Shown: positions 54,255-63,950, numbered from the stretch's first letter. The stretch is DNA of 64,000 nucleotides from Bradyrhizobium sp. CIAT3101 (GCF_029714945.1 NZ_CP121634.1:1075001-1139000), one strand, 5' to 3'. The notes: a model not told the origin generated them from the sequence alone. Made by a program: numbers and translations.

Positions 54255-55526
54255 CTATGCCTCGGCTCCAGGGCCGTCCAGCAATGGCGTGTCGAGGCTC
54301 TCTATTTCAGGCATGGCTTTCCCAGCGATGCCTTGCAAATCTCCATACATTCCGATCGTGGACTCAATCACGCTCGTTAATTGACTTTCGCGCTTTGCCC
54401 AAACGCGTGTCATAAACTTGCGTTCTTTATCCAGATCCTCGCGCATGTCATTGAAGCGTTCAACGATAGCCTCTAGACGTTGCCGGAATCTCTTTCCGGT
54501 TAGATACTGATAAACTTCCTCAGCCTTGCTCAGCTGGCCCTGCTGCATGGTACGCGCGCTGTTGACGGCTACAAGGGACTGCCGGAGGGCTACCGCCACC
54601 GGGACCGCGCAGCGCGGATGAGCTATCCAAATGCCGTCCACCAAATCGAAGTTTTCGATGTCCTTTGGAAGGGCGTTCGAGATGACCAACGCAACATCGG
54701 CGCCGCAGCGTCTTTGATCACCCCGTAACTTGGGCAGCCAACCGTCGGACCAGTTCTTGGTGCGTTTTGATTCCCACAAGATCACGCCCGCAGCCACCCC
54801 GATGGCGCCGTTAACACGCTGGATAACATCGGCGCCGAGTTCGCCCTTCGCCACTGGCTCAATTACGTCCGTCGGAAAGCGCGCCCTGAGTACGTCTTCC
54901 AGTTCAAGCTCCAGGACCTCCCCCTGAGCCTGCTGTGAGGTCTGCTCGGCCTTTCGCTTCAATTCCTCGATTGTGCGGGTCATGCCGGCGATCTGTTGAT
55001 CTTTTTCTGAAACCTTGAGCTTTAGCTCGTCCTCGGCCTCCTGCTTGGCCTTCGTCCTCACGCCGGCAAGCTCCTCTTGGACCTTCTTCTGAACGGTCAG
55101 ATCAAGCTCTCTCCGGGCGTCCTCAATTTCGCGCTGTTTGCGCAGGAGCTCTGCCTGGTCCTTTTGGGCCGCGGCGAGCTTCTCGTTATTTTTCGCCAAC
55201 AGCTCTTTCAGCTCAGTCGTTTCCCTGTCCTTGTTCTCGAGCTCCAGGGCGGCCGCCTCGCGAGCCTTCTTGGCTTCGTTGGCTGCGATTTGCGACCGTT
55301 CACCTTTCAACTTGGTGGCGACCAACTCGTCGATCTGCTCCCGCGCTCTCGCAACCTCAGCCTGCTGTGTCCGAACTTCTTCGGATCTCCTTGCAAATTC
55401 GGCTTCTTTGGCTGCTAGCTGGCTCTGAAATTGTTTCTGGGCCTGCTCCAGCAATGGCGCCGCGAGCGATTCGGTCAGCTTTATCTCGCCGCTGCATTTT
55501 GGGCAGGTGATAGTTGGCTCGATCAT
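54255..55526 (-). CDS. DUF2130 family coiled-coil protein with nuclease-like core
   Basis: A 423-residue protein: N-terminal zinc-ribbon half CPKCSGEI, a long charged coiled coil (about 30-210, many EELA/KKAR heptads), then ILWESKRTKNWSDGWLPKLRGDQ, whose E-S-K resembles a PD-(D/E)XK-type active site, and a second helical part. DUF2130 proteins occur in many bacteria, function unproven. Last gene of a three-gene unit with KTSC and OLD genes. Confidence 0.8.
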   Translation of the reverse strand: MIEPTITCPKCSGEIKLTESLAAPLLEQAQKQFQSQLAAKEAEFARRSEEVRTQQAEVARAREQIDELVATKLKGERSQIAANEAKKAREAAALELENKDRETTELKELLAKNNEKLAAAQKDQAELLRKQREIEDARRELDLTVQKKVQEELAGVRTKAKQEAEDELKLKVSEKDQQIAGMTRTIEELKRKAEQTSQQAQGEVLELELEDVLRARFPTDVIEPVAKGELGADVIQRVNGAIGVAAGVILWESKRTKNWSDGWLPKLRGDQRRCGADVALVISNALPKDIENFDLVDGIWIAHPRCAVPVAVALRQSLVAVNSARTMQQGQLSKAEEVYQYLTGKRFRQRLEAIVERFNDMREDLDKERKFMTRVWAKRESQLTSVIESTIGMYGDLQGIAGKAMPEIESLDTPLLDGPGAEA

Positions 55527-55555
55527 AGTACCGTCCGTTCTTCGCTGCAGCTCCT

Positions 55556-55771
55556 CTATCTGACTCGCTTGAATTGGAAACCGGCATCCTTGATAAATGT
55601 GTTCAAGTAGCTACCCACCGAGGTGGCCGCTTTGAGGCCTTTGAACAGCGCCTCGGGTACAGCAAAGTAGTGATACTCACTGCCATTGCGGAATTGTACG
55701 CCCAAGACTCTTGTTTCCTCATCGTATCCAACTGCGCTCACAGTGCTGGATCGCACTTCCACGTAGTCCAT
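55556..55771 (-). CDS. KTSC domain protein
   Basis: A 71-residue protein: DYVEVRSSTVSAVGYDEETR, VQFRNGSEYHYFAVPEALF and SVGSYLNTFIKDAGFQFKRV are the conserved blocks of the KTSC domain (here SVGSYLN at the usual K-T-S-C end). Such domains are found alone or fused to nucleases and toxins; some bind nucleic acid. It lies 16 nt after the OLD nuclease stop and 29 nt before the DUF2130 start. Confidence 0.78.
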   Translation of the reverse strand: MDYVEVRSSTVSAVGYDEETRVLGVQFRNGSEYHYFAVPEALFKGLKAATSVGSYLNTFIKDAGFQFKRVR

Positions 55772-55787
55772 TGTTGCCCCCAATGTC

Positions 55788-57713
55788 TCAAGTCAACGCC
55801 AGGATCGCTGCACAAAGGCTATCAAGCGTCGGCATCTTTGCGCCTTTCTCTCTCAGGATCGCCAAATGATCCCCAATGTGGACGGTGTTCTTGACAAAGC
55901 TGCCGGACGGATTGCCCAATCCCTTGGTGGCCGCTGAATAGGAACTCTCCCAAAGCGCGGCTCCTGCCTCTTGCTTGAGGATCGAGCCGAGATTCTCCGG
56001 CCATATCGCATAGCTGCTGGTCCACACCGGATTGTCGGGGAAAGGCGTGGCAACATCACCGCCCAGCAGGGCTAGAATTTTCAGGTTATCAAGTTTGTGA
56101 AGATTGCGGCGTCCCGGATTTTGTTCGTTGCCATCGGAATCAAAGACGACGAAGGTCGGAATGCCCAGTTCCTTTGCTATGAGCAGCGGCTCAATGAGCG
56201 AACTCTTTCCATTCGCTGCAACAATGTTGCAGCCTGATTTGCGATAGTCGTCCCAGAGAGACAAGTATGTCATCCACGCGGTGATGTAAGCCGTGTCTTC
56301 CAAACCCTCGACCAGCACCAGCTTCTGGGTGAAAAACATCTCGTTGAGGTGTGGCTGCAGAGCTTGATGGAGCTGCGCACGCTCTGCCTCAATCGGCGTC
56401 ACCTTCTCTCCGGAGATCTCAGATAGCCTCTCGACGACTTTTTCGCAGGTCGTCCAGCGTATGCTGGACTCCCTTTTTGTCTCATCCCTTCGAACCAGAC
56501 GCACATGTTCAAAATGCCTTCCGGATACAAAGTACGGACTGTGGGTTGAAACCAGGATCTGCGCATTTCCCTCGCTCAACCTTTTGAAAACAGAGGCCAA
56601 ATGACGTGCTTGCGGGGGATGTTGATAGAGCTCCGGCTCCTCGCATCCCAGAATCAGCCGAGGCTGCGACGTCTCGTTCGTCGCGGCGAGCTCTTGAAGG
56701 AGAGCCAGCAGATAGGATCGCTGAAGGCCGTGCCCAAATCTGGCGAGGTCACCTGAAAACGTTCCCTCGCTCGCGAATAGCCGCGCCGCAGGATCGGCTA
56801 TCTGCACAGACTTGACCGGATCCTCGGTCCATTCCAGCCGCGCAACCGCCTCTGGGTGGGCCCATTCGCCGAGCTTAGCGGTCAGCGCTTGGGAGAGGTC
56901 GTCTAACGCGGCTTGCTGCTTCTGGATGATTGTCTTGTAAGCATCGAGGGTGGTGTCTCTAAGTGAGGCGATCTCTCCATCAAAATTCACCTTTGAACGA
57001 ACTGTCCGGGCGAGCAGCTTGCCCAGGGCCGTGTTGCGCCCTTCGACGTTCTCCTTGGTCGCATCTTTGACCGCGGGCACGTAGACCCATTGGATATAGC
57101 GGGACAGACGATCGCCGCCCTTGCTGAAGCCGTAGAATTGATCTTCGCTATCAATCAGAACGCATCGTTCCGGGTGGTCTTCCTCGTATGATCGAAGAGC
57201 TTGGCGATTGGCTTCTTTGCTGCCTTTTTTGGGAAGACCGAATTCGGGGTGAGTCTCTCGTATCTCCTCATAGATCCCCGCCAATTCACCCGCAGGAGCT
57301 CCGTCGTTGAATCTTCGGAAGAACTCGCTGAACTCCTTCATTGCGCTGCGTTTGGCGAACTGGCGAACCGTAGCCCTGCGCGTCGTTTCGCTGAATTCCG
57401 CAACCGCTGACACGACCAGGATACCTGACCGGTAGTATTCGGCGAAATCTGCTTGCGCCTCAGGCTCAAGATCGTGAAAAGTCAATGTAATCTCGATCGG
57501 CTCTTTTACGTTGCCGTTGTGGAAATCCTCAACGTCAAGCTCGATGAGATTTGTCGGAGCTTCCTCCGTCTGACGAAAAAAGATGTTCAGCGCGCAGAGA
57601 ACGGTAGATTTACCTGCGCCGTTCGGGCCCACGAAAGCTGTGTAGTCATCCAGGTCGACCACGGTATTTTTGAACGAACGGAAATTCTTAATAGCAATCG
57701 ACTTGATCTTCAA
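55788..57713 (-). CDS. OLD family ATPase-TOPRIM nuclease
   Basis: A 641-residue protein. ABC-type ATPase: Walker A FVGPNGAGKSTVL (about 27-39), signature-like GHGLQRSYLLALLQE, Walker B LILGCEEPELYQHPPQ, switch VSTHSPYF. TOPRIM: VLVEGLEDTAYI and FVVFDSDGNEQN. This is the class 1 OLD architecture; with no UvrD-like helicase beside it, it is not Gabija. OLD proteins nick DNA and restrict phage. Start at TTG 57713 (ggtggggg site 5 nt upstream) so that the protein begins [M]KIKSIAIKNFRSF, as in relatives. Confidence 0.88.
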   Translation of the reverse strand: MKIKSIAIKNFRSFKNTVVDLDDYTAFVGPNGAGKSTVLCALNIFFRQTEEAPTNLIELDVEDFHNGNVKEPIEITLTFHDLEPEAQADFAEYYRSGILVVSAVAEFSETTRRATVRQFAKRSAMKEFSEFFRRFNDGAPAGELAGIYEEIRETHPEFGLPKKGSKEANRQALRSYEEDHPERCVLIDSEDQFYGFSKGGDRLSRYIQWVYVPAVKDATKENVEGRNTALGKLLARTVRSKVNFDGEIASLRDTTLDAYKTIIQKQQAALDDLSQALTAKLGEWAHPEAVARLEWTEDPVKSVQIADPAARLFASEGTFSGDLARFGHGLQRSYLLALLQELAATNETSQPRLILGCEEPELYQHPPQARHLASVFKRLSEGNAQILVSTHSPYFVSGRHFEHVRLVRRDETKRESSIRWTTCEKVVERLSEISGEKVTPIEAERAQLHQALQPHLNEMFFTQKLVLVEGLEDTAYITAWMTYLSLWDDYRKSGCNIVAANGKSSLIEPLLIAKELGIPTFVVFDSDGNEQNPGRRNLHKLDNLKILALLGGDVATPFPDNPVWTSSYAIWPENLGSILKQEAGAALWESSYSAATKGLGNPSGSFVKNTVHIGDHLAILREKGAKMPTLDSLCAAILALT

Positions 57714-58471
57714 AGACGCCCCCACCAAATGCAGTCAAAAGTAGTACAGCCCGTCAGACCTTTCGGATAATGCCCGTAAGCTACCGCGGACAATTTCAAG
57801 GTCGCAGTAGCAGCTGGGGCGTTGACCCGGCGGCCGTCAGACATGGCCGCAAAGCGTTTCGTCTCCGCGTCCAACGCGGATGGATCGCTGCTCGTTTGTT
57901 TGTGAGCTTACCCTGATGTCGCGCAGCATTTCACCAAGTTGCCTGCTGCTGTGTCTGATGGACATTGCACAGTTTTGATTTGACGCAGCTTTTGCGCATC
58001 GCCTCTGTTTGAGATGACCGTTGACCTTGGACCGTTTGTTTGCTGGACCTACTGGCTGTTTGAAACGCTCGCGACGAGCCGAAAAGAAATCCCGAGCCTG
58101 GCAAGAACGATCGGCGGAGTGAAGAGTTTTGTCGACTCTATCGCGCCATCCAGAAATCATCCACAAGATGAATCAACAATTAACCAAATGAGGCTAGGAT
58201 TTTGCTGTGGGGCGCTTCAGCCGAATCACGTTTTGTGGTCATGCTAGGCACGGGTACGACGGAGAGAGACTTGGGCAAGAAAGCGCAAAACGGCTCTCAA
58301 TCCAAGGAGCCGAAACACGCATTGCGTACCGCAAGCTCAAGCCGCGGCGAAAGCAAGAAGTCGATGCGGACAGCCACGAGGCCGCGCATTGATTCGACGT
58401 TATATTTCATCGAAAGAGAAAGCGACGATCTGCCGCTAAGTCATTTTGAGAAGTTTGACATAACTTGACGC
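57714..58471. other. Intergenic region separating two defence-type operons
   Basis: Several short frames exist on both strands without ribosome sites or family features. It presumably contains the promoter of the OLD operon, which reads leftward. Confidence 0.5.
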
Positions 58472-60070
58472 TCAGGGAGCGGCCTGCAGCTGCTCGATGG
58501 CACGAGCGCGGCTTTCGAATGAGCCGGAGATGGTGCTCGCGCCCTTTGAGAGGCGTTGATTGAGCAGCTTTAGTTTCCTGATTTCTTGACGAAGTTCATC
58601 ATAGCGCATTCCCTTTCGAAGCAATCTTGCTTTTACCTCGCGCGCGTTGAAGAGCCCGTAAAGATCGGAACCGCCCCTTTTTTCGATGCGCTGTATGGCC
58701 TCGGCCGCGAGAGCGATTCCCTTGTCCAGATCGGTCGAGTGGCGCCACTCCCGCTTGGCGCGCAAGATGAGCGCGTTGATCAGGCCGCTTTCGCTATGAC
58801 CGCGCTCGTGCTCGACTTCAGCTTCCACCAAAAGACGCTGCACTTCCCCATCATCGAACTGATCTCGATCAAGCAGGCAAGAAGCATGCATGTTGAGTAT
58901 GTTGCCCCGGCCAGTGGGGTCAATCATCTTCGCAAAAATGGGCTCGACAAGTTGTAGCAACTTGACGACAGCCTCATTGTCGCTATCGGGTTGCTCGCTG
59001 AGAATTTTGGCTTTTTTGAAGACTGCATTGGCGTACTGATACAGAAGTTCATACTGAGAGTAATATTCAATGCAGATGTCGATGGTCTCGCTGGCGCGAT
59101 CGAAATCACCGATTAGTCGGTATAGATCGGCGGAGATCTCCGCCAGCTTGATCTCGCCCGCGCGGTTCTTTGAGTCCTGCTCCTTCAACAGATCGCGCGC
59201 TCTTTCCAGCGCCTTCTCGCAGAGCCGATACTCGTCCTTGTGGAGATACGCCCTGGCCTGGTATCGTATCGCAAGCCCTTGCCAGTCGAGCAACCTGGCT
59301 TTGCTCGCGATTTTTTCCAGTTGCTTGGCGACGCTCAACACTTCTTCGATATCGCGTTTCTTCAACAGTGCCTGTAGCAACTCCTCACTAAGAAGAAGAT
59401 GCAATGGCTCTGTCGACCGCGGGTCGAGGACCGCGGTAATCCTCTTTGTCCGGTCCGCCGGCGCTGTTCGCCAAGGATTGATTGTGCAACGCAACGCTTC
59501 GTGAACCAAGCTGTCGTTTTTGGTTGCAAACAAGGCATCTTGCTTGAAATCGTCGAACGCGCGGATGAGGCGGCGTAGCGTGGCTCGAAGCTCAGGCTGT
59601 AGCGCTGCGCGGATATACGCGGTCGTATACCGGGTCATCGCCCAGGGGGGGGTCAAAAAATACTCTAGGTAGGTTATTTCGGCTTCATATTTTCCCTTCA
59701 GTGCCGGCTTGGTCATCGAGGCGTGATCGCGAAAGGCTGAAAGGACGAGCTCAAAATCCCGTAACTGCTCCGAGGGAGCAAACTGGCTTGCGAAGATATA
59801 TCGTAAGACCTTGCGGATTGGCTCTGCGATAGAAAGTTCGCGATCTTTCTCGTAGCTCTGAAAAAAGGCCTCGATGTTGCTTTCGCGCAGGTTATGTCTC
59901 TCGCACAATTGTTGGTAGGTCTCTTGCAAAAAGAACCTTGGGAATCCAAGGACTGATAAGGGCGCCAGTTCCTCACCGGCGTGACTGGTCAGCAACTGCA
60001 AGAGGACGCTGTCGAGCGTTCCGATGTACGCCTTGGTCTTAAATCTAGCAAAGGGTGCTTCACTACTCAT
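58472..60070 (-). CDS. Helical-repeat (TPR-like) protein, fourth gene of bL17 operon
   Basis: A 532-residue soluble protein from MSSEAPFARF. Residues about 230-420 show TPR-like helix pairs (EVLSVAKQLEKIASKARLLD, AIRYQARAYLHKDEYRLCE, ISADLYRLIGDFDRASETI, YQYANAVFKKAKILSEQ). The first 200 residues are helical and unrecognised. Its ATG overlaps the ATPase stop by 8 nt, with gagg upstream. A sensor or scaffold role is likely. No named family. Confidence 0.72.
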   Translation of the reverse strand: MSSEAPFARFKTKAYIGTLDSVLLQLLTSHAGEELAPLSVLGFPRFFLQETYQQLCERHNLRESNIEAFFQSYEKDRELSIAEPIRKVLRYIFASQFAPSEQLRDFELVLSAFRDHASMTKPALKGKYEAEITYLEYFLTPPWAMTRYTTAYIRAALQPELRATLRRLIRAFDDFKQDALFATKNDSLVHEALRCTINPWRTAPADRTKRITAVLDPRSTEPLHLLLSEELLQALLKKRDIEEVLSVAKQLEKIASKARLLDWQGLAIRYQARAYLHKDEYRLCEKALERARDLLKEQDSKNRAGEIKLAEISADLYRLIGDFDRASETIDICIEYYSQYELLYQYANAVFKKAKILSEQPDSDNEAVVKLLQLVEPIFAKMIDPTGRGNILNMHASCLLDRDQFDDGEVQRLLVEAEVEHERGHSESGLINALILRAKREWRHSTDLDKGIALAAEAIQRIEKRGGSDLYGLFNAREVKARLLRKGMRYDELRQEIRKLKLLNQRLSKGASTISGSFESRARAIEQLQAAP

Positions 60071-60896
60071 TGCGGGGGACCTCATTGGCCACCTGAACTC
60101 GAAGCCGTCTTGGAGGAAGCAATATCTTTATGGCAGCCGCCATACGCATCGGGTCGGTGGAGTAGTCCTCTAAGGCTCTCTCCACAATGCTCTCGATATT
60201 CTCATCGATCTTTCGCCCGTGTTCGCGCAACCAATCAAATAGCTCTTCGCGATCGGTTATCGGACCGAGGGAATACTCGCAGCAAACGCGTTTGGTGTGA
60301 TAGTCGATATTCTCGCTGGCGAAGCTCTGGCAGAAAAATGCAATCTTGGCAGAAGGGATGAGCTTCGGAAGCTTCAGAAGGTGCTTGTATGTCCACGTCC
60401 GGATGATGGGATCGCACTTTTCGTAGTTATCGACGATCAAAACGAATGGTCGCTGCCCAAAATAGGTCGCCAGATCTCGTGCAAATGCGTCAAAAAGATC
60501 AGAGTAATGCAGCCAAAGATTATCTTCTGTCTGGGCTCTACTGATTGCGTCGATCTGGACATGCTGCGAGTTATTTACTTGCACGCCCTGCACAAAGCTT
60601 AGAGAGACCGATGCCGGCGTCCGGCAGGCCTGCAGGTTGGTCTGAAATGCATGCCCGACACCCAAATCGTTAAGAATCGTGTAGATGATGTCTGGTGGCT
60701 TCTCGAGACTATTGAGCTGAACGAAGGCAGACATGTGGCTGTCTTTGATCTGCTCGTATAGCCACTCGCAGAGCATCGACTTGCCGTAGTCTTTGGGGGC
60801 GCTGATGACACAAAGTCTCAGACCGTCATTGACCAGAAATGCCCGTAGCCTTTCACGCCCTTGCTTGTGGTTGACCAGCGGCGAGGGCTTTGTCAT
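60063..60896 (-). CDS. P-loop ATPase (AAA/STAND-like), third gene of bL17 operon
   Basis: A 277-residue NTPase: Walker A variant SAPKDYGKSMLCEWL (about 33-47), Walker B RPFVLIVDNYEKCD (about 148-161), then IAFFCQSFA (sensor-like) and a C-terminal winged-helix-like segment (LFDWLREHGRKIDENIESIVERAL in part). It resembles compact STAND/AAA ATPases lacking repeats; the repeats are on the next gene, which overlaps it by 8 nt. Overlap with the upstream membrane gene is 4 nt (ATGA). Confidence 0.78.
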   Translation of the reverse strand: MTKPSPLVNHKQGRERLRAFLVNDGLRLCVISAPKDYGKSMLCEWLYEQIKDSHMSAFVQLNSLEKPPDIIYTILNDLGVGHAFQTNLQACRTPASVSLSFVQGVQVNNSQHVQIDAISRAQTEDNLWLHYSDLFDAFARDLATYFGQRPFVLIVDNYEKCDPIIRTWTYKHLLKLPKLIPSAKIAFFCQSFASENIDYHTKRVCCEYSLGPITDREELFDWLREHGRKIDENIESIVERALEDYSTDPMRMAAAIKILLPPRRLRVQVANEVPRNE

Positions 60897-61189
60897 TTCG
60901 CGGACGAGGTAATCTTGACGTTTTTGCTGGCGTGATCGATCGATACATCTTCGATGCTGGTCCCCTTGCCGGCCGCCCCGACTTCGATGTCCGTGCCAGC
61001 GGCTTTGATTCGCCGAACTGTTGAGACATCCGCAGGGCTGTGCGTTTCAACGGATGCGCCGCCCAGCGGCGACCAGTTGATGCGCTTGAGTCTCGATCTC
61101 AACAAGATGACTGCGACAACGGCAAAAATTGCCAGTGCGGCGATAAGGATTGTCGTGTCAGATAGTTTTGCTGCAATCGTTTCCATCAT
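60893..61189 (-). CDS. Single-pass membrane protein, second gene of bL17 operon
   Basis: A 98-residue protein: one transmembrane segment (LIAALAIFAVVAVILL, about 15-31), a basic stop-transfer (RSRLKRI), and a polar tail with short beta-type repeats (TDIEVGAAGKG, SIEDVSIDHASKNVKI). The basic residues suggest the tail is cytoplasmic, where it could contact the ATPase. Its ATG is 1 nt after the bL17 stop. No named family. Confidence 0.7.
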   Translation of the reverse strand: MMETIAAKLSDTTILIAALAIFAVVAVILLRSRLKRINWSPLGGASVETHSPADVSTVRRIKAAGTDIEVGAAGKGTSIEDVSIDHASKNVKITSSAK

Positions 61190-61190
61190 T

Positions 61191-61637
61191 TTAGCCCTTC
61201 ACATCGTCTGGATCGTCTTCCTTGGTCCCGTAGCGGTATTGGCCCGGCGCCTTATAGGCGGCAGCTCCCTTTGCGGTCGCGTCTCGATCGACAAACTCGA
61301 TGACAGCCATAGGAGCGCTGTCGCCATATCGAAAGCCAGCTCGGATGATGCGCAGATAGCCGCCTGGACGTTGGGCGTATCGTGGCCCGATGTCTTCGAA
61401 CAGCTTCTTGAGGACGTCTTTGCGAGTGAGAACAGCAGCCACTTGCCGCCGGTTGTGCAAACTGTCCTCTTTGCCCTTGGTAATTAGTTTTTCTACGATA
61501 GGCCGAAGTTCTTTGGCCTTCGGTATCGTGGTCAAAATCTGCTCGTGAAGCAACAGATTGGATGCGAGATTGCGGAACAGAGATCGCCTGTGGGCGGATG
61601 TCCGGCCCAATTTGCGATGCCCATTTCCATGTCTCAT
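61191..61637 (-). CDS. rplQ-like: Ribosomal protein bL17 paralogue, outside the rpoA operon
   Basis: A 148-residue protein with the full bL17 core: [54 protein letters not shown] and VIEFVDRD. A 30-residue C-terminal extension ([22 protein letters not shown] in part) is unlike the standard protein. Normally rplQ lies beside rpoA in a ribosomal operon, which is not here. It is the first gene of an operon with a membrane protein, an ATPase and a repeat protein. Some substitutions ([16 protein letters not shown]) resemble non-alphaproteobacterial bL17. Confidence 0.82.
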   Translation of the reverse strand: MRHGNGHRKLGRTSAHRRSLFRNLASNLLLHEQILTTIPKAKELRPIVEKLITKGKEDSLHNRRQVAAVLTRKDVLKKLFEDIGPRYAQRPGGYLRIIRAGFRYGDSAPMAVIEFVDRDATAKGAAAYKAPGQYRYGTKEDDPDDVKG

Positions 61638-62946
61638 TTGGCCGTCCGAGCCGAGCTTGGTGAAAAGAAATGAAAAGAAATCTATTGACTCGTGTTGGTT
61701 CAACGGAACCGCAATGTCAAGTGGCAAGTTCCACATATAAACGCTGGAATAGCAACGGGATCAACCGGGAGGGCGCAGCTGGGCCGAGGGCGCTTCAACG
61801 CGCACAGCTGGAAATTCGAACCTCGCGCAGCTCCACTGCGTTGACGCTGCCACCGCGACTGTCCGGCATGCCGAAGTCGACGTATTGATGCATTTATCAT
61901 GGTCGTTACATGTTGCGAGCATTATATGAAACATGCCATGCAGCATTTCAACGGATCCGGCCGGTCTCACGCGCGACTCCGAACTCTTTTGCCTCGTCGT
62001 GCATTCTTTCTGCAGCGATCATTTTTCTCATCAAGGATCGTTTGATCGCCAGGGGGGGATTCCATCAGTATCTATCCGTCAATCGGAAATTGGAGCGCGG
62101 GCTGCCAATCTCACTACTGGATCGGGGTAACCAGATAGATTGGGTGCTGGGCTTTACCTCTCTCAGGTCGCGGCGAACCGCGCCAGTGATTAACGCGCGC
62201 GGCAACAGGCGCATACCGAACGGTACAGGAGAGAATGTGGGTTCTGGGGATGCCTTTGGGATGCGGTCAAAGGTCTTTGGCAGGCCTTCAAAAGTAGGTT
62301 TTGATCTAATAAACGAAATGCACGAACAGCGGTGGGCCACAATAGCTCGCTCGCTCATTAACGAGACAATGCGGCCAAGTGCCTTCACAACGATCAGAGG
62401 GAAGAAACCTTAAGCGTAGCGACGCCATGCTGCGCAACTAGTTGAGGGACTGGATCAGGTCACCGAGCTTGGCTCGACAACGATAAGGCAATGCGGCTAG
62501 ATGTCCTCGAGTATTGGAGCCCATCGATCGATTGGAGCCGCGTTGTTCAGGGTGATATCTCCGATCCGGTACGGCGGAATTTCAAGAATTTGGTGACTCT
62601 CTGCCATTGTTGCGGGCATTGGCGAGAGAGGCATCGATCTTTACGGCTCACTGCTTCACCGAGACCGCTCTACACTCCCGAAATCCGTTATATGCGAAAG
62701 AAACGGCTGGACGAATGGAAGCGCCTATCACTAAAGCCGAGGGCAACATACATCGTTCCGCGCATCTTGTGGATGAAAGGGGCGCTGAGATGCCCTACCT
62801 CATCAAGCCAGCGGTTCAAGGAGTGTGGCGTTCGATGCTTTTGATCCGGCTGAACTTAGCGACGCTGATCCCGACACCATTGGACGCCGGTGGCTTGACC
62901 GAGCTGGCTACTCGGACGCACAGCCTCATTGAGGATGACGAAGGTT
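61638..62946. other. Region with decayed frames, possible HNH-type relic
   Basis: No intact gene recognised. A plus frame near 62570-62745 reads RNFKNLVTLCHCCGHWRERH and later RLDEWKRLSLKP, which faintly recalls the FxNLixLCxxHH...LxxWK end of HNH-like or effector-associated proteins. Other frames (61910-62413) are open but show no family features. The promoter of the bL17 operon must lie at the left end. Confidence 0.35.
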
Positions 62947-63340
62947 ATGAAGAGGAACGTCGATCTGATCCGGAGAATCATGCAGTCCCTCGAGCAGAGT
63001 CCGCGCCTGAATGGTCGGAGCGTCTATTCAGTCACGGCGAGTCAACTGCTTAATCTTCCGGATCACAGCGACGATGAACTTGCATATCACCTCATGCTGG
63101 TCCATCGATGAGGGATGGCTAGATGGCGAGTGCAACCGGACGTCAGGCGCGTTCGTCATTAAGCGGTTGACGGCGGAGGGGCTCGATTTCATCGATTCGA
63201 CCAAAGATCCGGAGCTGTGGGATCGCGCCAAGTCGACTGCCAAAGCCGCCAGTGGGGAGACGTTACGGTTTGTCTGGGAAGCAGCTAAGGGGCTAATCCG
63301 AGCGGAGTTGTCTCGGAGAGTTGGATCCTTTTTGCCGTAA
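62947..63340 (+). pseudogene. DUF2513-like protein with one frameshift
   Basis: MKRNVDLIRRIMQSLEQSP followed by SDDELAYHLMLV is continued in another frame by DEGWLDGECNRTSGAFVIKR and LTAEGLDFIDSTKDPELWDR. One extra C near 63102 causes the break. DUF2513 proteins are small phage- or island-associated winged-helix proteins of unknown role. Confidence 0.7.
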
Positions 63341-63527
63341 GATGTTACTCACCAACGCGGTCTCGCGCGCGTCTCGAGGACCAGGAGCAGTAGCCCGCAG
63401 CGACCGCCGCGCGGTCGTTTTCGGACGTGGTGCCAACTGATAGCGGTACGACGCCCCCACCTCGTTTAGGTGGACGGGATGAGCGAGACTCGCGCGTGGA
63501 TTTAACAACGCGAGGGACGCTCATTCC

Positions 63528-63950
63528 ATGCATCAAGACAGACATCAAGACAGGCTTGATGCCGCCTCCTATCAGCGGATCGAGGTGATCACGGGGGAGA
63601 GGCGACGGCGCGGTTGGAGCGATGCGGAGAAGGCGCGGATCGTGGCCGAGAGCGGCGATCCGGAGACGAGCATTTCCGAGGTGGCTCGACGCAACGGGGT
63701 CAACCGGGGACTGCTCAGTGTGTGGCGGCGCCAGGCGCGGCTCGCGTCGAGCGAAGCGCCGCAGTTCGTGCAAGTCAGGCTCGACGCCGCCGTCGAGGCG
63801 CAGCCGAACGCGATCGATAAGGCGCGTGTTCTGGTGAGTCCGGCCGAGCGGATCGAGGTGATGATCGCGGGCGCGACGGTGCGCGTGCCCGTCGGCGTCG
63901 ACGCCGCGACGCTGGAGCGCGTGCTGGCGGCGGTGAGGTCGACGCGATGA
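63528..63950 (+). CDS. tnpA: IS66 family accessory protein TnpA
   Basis: A 140-residue protein with the helix-turn-helix of IS66 TnpA: RRRGWSDAEKARIVAES, SISEVARRNGVNRGLLSVWRRQ. The C-terminus (RIEVMIAGATVRVPVGVD) is also typical. Its TGA overlaps the ATG of the next gene. Start of an IS66 element that continues past the window. Confidence 0.9.
   Translation: MHQDRHQDRLDAASYQRIEVITGERRRRGWSDAEKARIVAESGDPETSISEVARRNGVNRGLLSVWRRQARLASSEAPQFVQVRLDAAVEAQPNAIDKARVLVSPAERIEVMIAGATVRVPVGVDAATLERVLAAVRSTR

Noticed and set aside
55788..57713. Gabija system
   Set aside because: An OLD-type gene is present but no UvrD-like helicase follows it; KTSC and DUF2130 genes do.
61910..62413. 167-codon plus frame as a gene
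   Set aside because: No ribosome site, no family features and composition like shifted sequence; kept only as part of the unexplained region.
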